47,671 nucleotides of DNA from assembly GCA_003559855.1 (NCBI GenBank), contig PWJZ01000102.1, forward strand, positions 1 to 47,671, given 5' to 3'. Both the position numbers and the translations under genes were made by a program. The notes under the pieces were generated by a model. The model was given only the letters and a program-made list of their open reading frames with translations, was not told where the DNA came from and did no database searches. Each line of letters begins with the position of its first letter. Positions within the stretch are counted from its first letter, which is position 1. This DNA is from Bacteroidales bacterium. GTDB lineage: Bacteria; Bacteroidota; Bacteroidia; Bacteroidales; UBA7960. Of this stretch, positions 44,589 through 47,671 are shown piece after piece.

Positions 44589-45800
44589 ATGGAAAAACAA
44601 ATTTCATTTTTTATAGTTTTATTATGTTTTCTGTTTTTCAGCCAATGTAAACAGAAAATTGAACATAATGCTGAGGCGTATTATGCTAACATTGATATTA
44701 ATGATGAAAGCGAAATGTTGATAGAGAATATACAATTTGATAGTATTGTTGTAGAAAACATCTCATCATCTTTTGTTGGATATATAAGAGTGTTTGCGGA
44801 TACAATTTATTTTGTTGACCATCAGCTTAGTCGTATTTTCCCAATCGATATTTTTGGTAATGTCAATAATTTCAGGTTAGGTTCAGGAAGAGGTCCTAAT
44901 GAGTATCCAGGAGGAATTATATATGATTATGTAAATATTAATGAAAATAAGCATTTTATTATAGGTGTTAGTCATGATTTTTATAAATATGATAAAAATT
45001 GGGAAATAATAAATCAACAGCCTGTAGACTGGCAAATCAGATATAAAGAAGAAGAATTGCTGTATGGTTATGAGCCAGATATGCATGAACTATACGGATT
45101 TGTATATCATACAGGAAGGGATAGAGGAAGAGTTCTGGGCGATTACGTATATTATGAAGTAAATTCTTATCACCCTGAATTTAACATGTTTGCATCAAGA
45201 GATTATTACAGAAAAGGCAGAGTAATTGCAAAACTAAATCATAATACAGGAATGCTTAAAAGAGTTTTAGGCATACGTTCACTGGCTTATGAAGATTATG
45301 AATATATTGGTCATTTTAGTTTTTGCAGCTACGATGTTAATAGCCAAAATAAAGAATTTTTTCTTGGTTTTCAATCTGATTCACTTATATATGTGTGTAA
45401 TGATGACTTTGTACCGATCAGAGCATTTGGAATAGCCGGCAGAGACATGAATACAACCTATACCGAATATTCAGGAAGAGATCTGTACTCTGATGATCTA
45501 AAAAATGTTTGGATGAATGATATAGAAAATTGCGGTTATTATGATGGTATTGAATACATTGCAGAACGTGATGTTTTGTTCAGATCATATACAAGAGGGA
45601 AGCATGCGGAATATGATGGCTTGCAAATATACCATAAAGAGAAACTGGTAGCTGATATTGATGTTCCAAAATATTTAAGGATAAATGGCCCCAGCAATTT
45701 TAAAGTAAAAGGATATATTGAACCCTATTTTATAAGCAATATACACCTGGATTTCGAAAATAACAGAGGTGTGATTTATAAATTTAAATTAGACCTATAG
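44589..45800 (+). CDS. 6-bladed beta-propeller lipoprotein
   Basis: 403 residues. The signal ends at a lipobox (LFFSQC). The N-terminal segment SSSFVGYIRVFADTIYFVDH and IFPIDIFGNVNNFRLGSGRGPNEYPG is the conserved start of the Bacteroidota 6-bladed propeller family, which follows NVEALA-type peptides in many genomes. Further blades carry repeated Y-(D/E)-aromatic strands (FLGFQSDSLIYVCNDDF, PIRAFGIAGRD). The function of the family is not established; it probably sits on the outer surface and binds or processes the small peptide encoded just upstream (inference). Confidence 0.8.
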   Translation: MEKQISFFIVLLCFLFFSQCKQKIEHNAEAYYANIDINDESEMLIENIQFDSIVVENISSSFVGYIRVFADTIYFVDHQLSRIFPIDIFGNVNNFRLGSGRGPNEYPGGIIYDYVNINENKHFIIGVSHDFYKYDKNWEIINQQPVDWQIRYKEEELLYGYEPDMHELYGFVYHTGRDRGRVLGDYVYYEVNSYHPEFNMFASRDYYRKGRVIAKLNHNTGMLKRVLGIRSLAYEDYEYIGHFSFCSYDVNSQNKEFFLGFQSDSLIYVCNDDFVPIRAFGIAGRDMNTTYTEYSGRDLYSDDLKNVWMNDIENCGYYDGIEYIAERDVLFRSYTRGKHAEYDGLQIYHKEKLVADIDVPKYLRINGPSNFKVKGYIEPYFISNIHLDFENNRGVIYKFKLDL

Positions 45801-45822
45801 CAATATTTGTTTTTTGCACTGT

Positions 45823-45847
45823 TATATATATATATATATATATATAT
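45823..45847. repeat. (TA)12 dinucleotide tract
   Basis: Twelve perfect TA units plus one T, 38 bases before the next gene and between a TTG (45814-45816) and a TAATTTG (45852-45858). Such tracts change length by slippage. Confidence 0.9.
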
Positions 45848-45854
45848 CAAATAA

Positions 45855-45873
45855 TTTGTAATATAATTACAAA
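45855..45873. promoter_or_regulatory. Perfect 8-bp inverted repeat just before the start codon
   Basis: TTTGTAAT (45855-45862) / ATTACAAA (45866-45873) with a 3-nt loop, 11 bases from the ATG at 45885 and overlapping the possible -7 element. A protein-binding operator or a small RNA hairpin over the initiation region. Confidence 0.45.
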
Positions 45874-45884
45874 AAACGTTTATT

Positions 45885-46964
45885 ATGAAACTAAATAATT
45901 ATATCTTTTTTTTATTAGCTAAGATTATTATACAATTTACATTTTTACCGCTATATAGCCATGCCCAGCCAGGTTTTGAGGGTAGAATGTGGAATACCAT
46001 AGCTTCGGGTTACGGAAAATACAATATTTCTAAGCCGTATGGAATTAAAACATATTATTCGGAAATAGCAAAAGTAAATGATAAGTATGTGGCTTTTACA
46101 GATGCTGTTGGCATATTGTTATCTTTTGGGCATGATTATTTGATTCCGCTTAATAGTTTAAATTTTATAAATACAAATATGCGAAAAAGTGACAGACATC
46201 CTGTCTGGTTGAGTTATTTGGAAAAAAACTTTTTTGATCCTGATAATCCCGAAGCACCTCCCCCATCATGTTATCAACCTGAAGTTACCGTTCTTTTAAA
46301 TGCATTCAGGCGTTTTGAGCTGAATGGACCTTTGAACAGAAGAAAAACCAGACATTATAATGTTGAATTAACGAAAACAGGTGATGATTATGTTGAATTA
46401 AGATTTGGTCATAAACCCGAGAAACCTGATATATACCACTATTTAGGGGTTTTCTTTATCAATACAGAGCTTAATCAAATAGACTCGGCACATATAAACA
46501 AAGCGAGATGGTATAGCTACCAACATCGGGAAGTCATTGACGGATGGCTGAAAATATATTATGCCTGGGATAAAAACAGTTGTTGGCTTGAAAGAATCGA
46601 AGGTGGTTATGTTATGAATGAAAAGGAGTTAACCGTAACAATGCAAACTTTAAGTTCTAATCCTAAACTAAATCCGTTAAGCGAAAGAGGTTTTTCTGCA
46701 TTTATGATTTTTTCTGCAAATCCGATAATTACTTATGATAGTCAATTCTGGAAAGAAAATGAATTTATACCGGCAAGTAAAATGAAGACAATAGAACGTG
46801 ATTTAGGTGATGCTAAAAGCTTACAGCAACAATTTTCTAGTAATAATAATAAACCTTATTTTACTGGTAAAATGCCAAATGGCGAAATATATCCAGATAC
46901 TAACGATCATAATTACAGACATGTAAAAGAAAGATTACCAGAGTTAATAAAGATGGTGGAGTAG
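45885..46964 (+). CDS. Hypothetical secreted protein
   Basis: 359 residues. A signal peptide (hydrophobic stretch with FTFLPLYSHAQ; cleavage at SHA/Q, a common Bacteroidota site) is followed by a mature domain with many aromatic residues and no motif I recognise. WLSYLEKNFFDPDNPEAPPP, CYQPEVTVLLNAFRRFELNG and YHYLGVFFINTELNQIDSAH give an alternating beta pattern. Two Cys (in SCYQ and NSCWLE) could pair. It lies in the peptide locus, 84 bases after the propeller gene, so it may be part of the same unit. Confidence 0.65.
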   Translation: MKLNNYIFFLLAKIIIQFTFLPLYSHAQPGFEGRMWNTIASGYGKYNISKPYGIKTYYSEIAKVNDKYVAFTDAVGILLSFGHDYLIPLNSLNFINTNMRKSDRHPVWLSYLEKNFFDPDNPEAPPPSCYQPEVTVLLNAFRRFELNGPLNRRKTRHYNVELTKTGDDYVELRFGHKPEKPDIYHYLGVFFINTELNQIDSAHINKARWYSYQHREVIDGWLKIYYAWDKNSCWLERIEGGYVMNEKELTVTMQTLSSNPKLNPLSERGFSAFMIFSANPIITYDSQFWKENEFIPASKMKTIERDLGDAKSLQQQFSSNNNKPYFTGKMPNGEIYPDTNDHNYRHVKERLPELIKMVE

Positions 46965-47138
46965 ATCTTTTTTTGACTGTTGTTTTTTATAAAAATCGTT
47001 TTATTACTGTCATTAAATAAATTATTCATATAATAAAATGAAACCCTCATTAACTGAACGCTCACAAAAGAAAATGAATGAAGCATGAGGGTTCCATCGG
47101 GTCAAAGAACTAAAAACGCAAATATTAATTAATATACT

Positions 47139-47671
47139 TTGTTAGGAATCAGAACATTAAATACATTTTATGCAGATGAAACCATTTATAGAAAGAACAC
47201 AGTTAAAATTCACCCTTTCATTTATCCTTTTTTCATTTCTCTGGTTGTTGCAATATTTCTCAGCTTTAAGATAAAAAATGTGCAACAGAGTGTATCGGAT
47301 AGTATTGAGAGGGAAAAACAAACACTTAACTACCGCTTGTTATTGATTAATGAAACTCTTAAGTCTAACTATAATTTATCAGGAACAAAAATACCCACAG
47401 ACAAAAATGATTTTCTTAATGAAGTTTTTCAGGAAAATTCAACTGTTCTTGTTTTATATCTGAAAAAATATGCCTGCTCGGACTGTTACATAATGACTAT
47501 TAAAGCTATTTTGGAACGGATGAGTCAATGGGAAGCATTTTCCGTCATATCACATTCGTCAAATAGTTACTTTGTTGATGAAATGAAAGATGCTGGCATT
47601 TTACCGGCATACAGCAGGGTAATATGGACGGATAAAGAATTACCACATGGCGGAGGTTTACACAGCACTGC
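47139..47671 (+). CDS. Membrane-anchored thioredoxin-like protein (CxxC), partial
   Basis: The frame is open to the right edge. The protein-like part begins with a transmembrane segment (IHPFIYPFFISLVVAIFLSF), then a coiled stretch (SVSDSIEREKQTLNYRLLLI), and then TVLVLYLKKYACSDCY with a C-S-D-C motif (codons at 47475-47486) typical of thioredoxin/TlpA-like redox sites. The start is unclear: no ATG opens this frame, so a TTG at 47139 is used, while an ATG at 47170 lies in another frame that stops at 47272-47274 after a hydrophobic stretch of its own. A frameshift or a non-ATG start are both possible. It may form or break disulfides in the cysteine-rich peptide encoded upstream (inference). 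Confidence 0.55.
   Translation, partial: MLGIRTLNTFYADETIYRKNTVKIHPFIYPFFISLVVAIFLSFKIKNVQQSVSDSIEREKQTLNYRLLLINETLKSNYNLSGTKIPTDKNDFLNEVFQENSTVLVLYLKKYACSDCYIMTIKAILERMSQWEAFSVISHSSNSYFVDEMKDAGILPAYSRVIWTDKELPHGGGLHST

Noticed and set aside
1-47671. Search for tRNA and rRNA genes.
   Set aside because: No T-loop/acceptor patterns or rRNA-like blocks were recognised by eye; a tRNA missed by reading is still possible and a tRNAscan-type run would settle it.

Overview
The window comes from a member of the Bacteroidota, most likely a Bacteroidales-type organism. The evidence is the gene content: FadL barrel plus SGNH lipoprotein pair, alpha-gamma fused KorA with KorB, UPF0316, 6-bladed beta-propeller lipoprotein, MlaEF, and lipoproteins with short Bacteroidota-style lipoboxes. 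The DNA is also AT-rich, most genes lack a Shine-Dalgarno sequence, and -7 elements of the TAnnTTTG type precede some genes. No rRNA, tRNA or CRISPR array was recognised. Calls rest on reading the sequence and motifs only.

Left edge (1-3190): the start of a secreted protein runs off the window. It is followed by an unusual 686-residue tyrosine recombinase with two core-binding modules, and by a small helical protein just upstream of it. From 3.2 to 10.2 kb there is core metabolism and envelope: tgt (without the usual zinc cysteines) followed by an LptF/LptG-type permease, a dihydroorotate dehydrogenase-like protein, a FadL/SGNH-lipoprotein pair and a DUF2905 protein. From 10.4 to 15.8 kb lie a nitroreductase and three surface-polysaccharide membrane proteins (O-antigen ligase-like, Wzz-like, Wzx-like) with no glycosyltransferases.

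From 16 to 25.9 kb: type I asparaginase, a SPOUT RNA methyltransferase, TatC, a 2[4Fe-4S] ferredoxin divergent from korAB (2-oxoacid:ferredoxin oxidoreductase), a PabB-like enzyme, a lone CheR-type methyltransferase, a small outer-membrane barrel and a UPF0316 membrane protein. From 26 to 34 kb: a YD-repeat-like protein without a signal peptide, mannose-1-phosphate guanylyltransferase, a SprT-like metalloprotein, MlaE-MlaF with a MacB-type permease, and gpmI.

From 34 to 43 kb the region is more accessory: two lipoproteins, a decayed IS1182-type transposase that cuts off a neighbouring gene, a DUF2007/ATP-grasp/CocE-NonD hydrolase group and a large FtsX-type ABC permease. The last 4.6 kb starts with 1.1 kb of palindromic repeats and small-ORF debris. 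It continues with a locus built from a six-cysteine secreted peptide with its own terminator, a 6-bladed beta-propeller lipoprotein, an unknown secreted protein preceded by a (TA)12 tract, and a membrane-anchored CxxC thioredoxin-like protein that runs off the right edge. This peptide locus and the ATP-grasp/hydrolase group are the best candidates for a little-described system.
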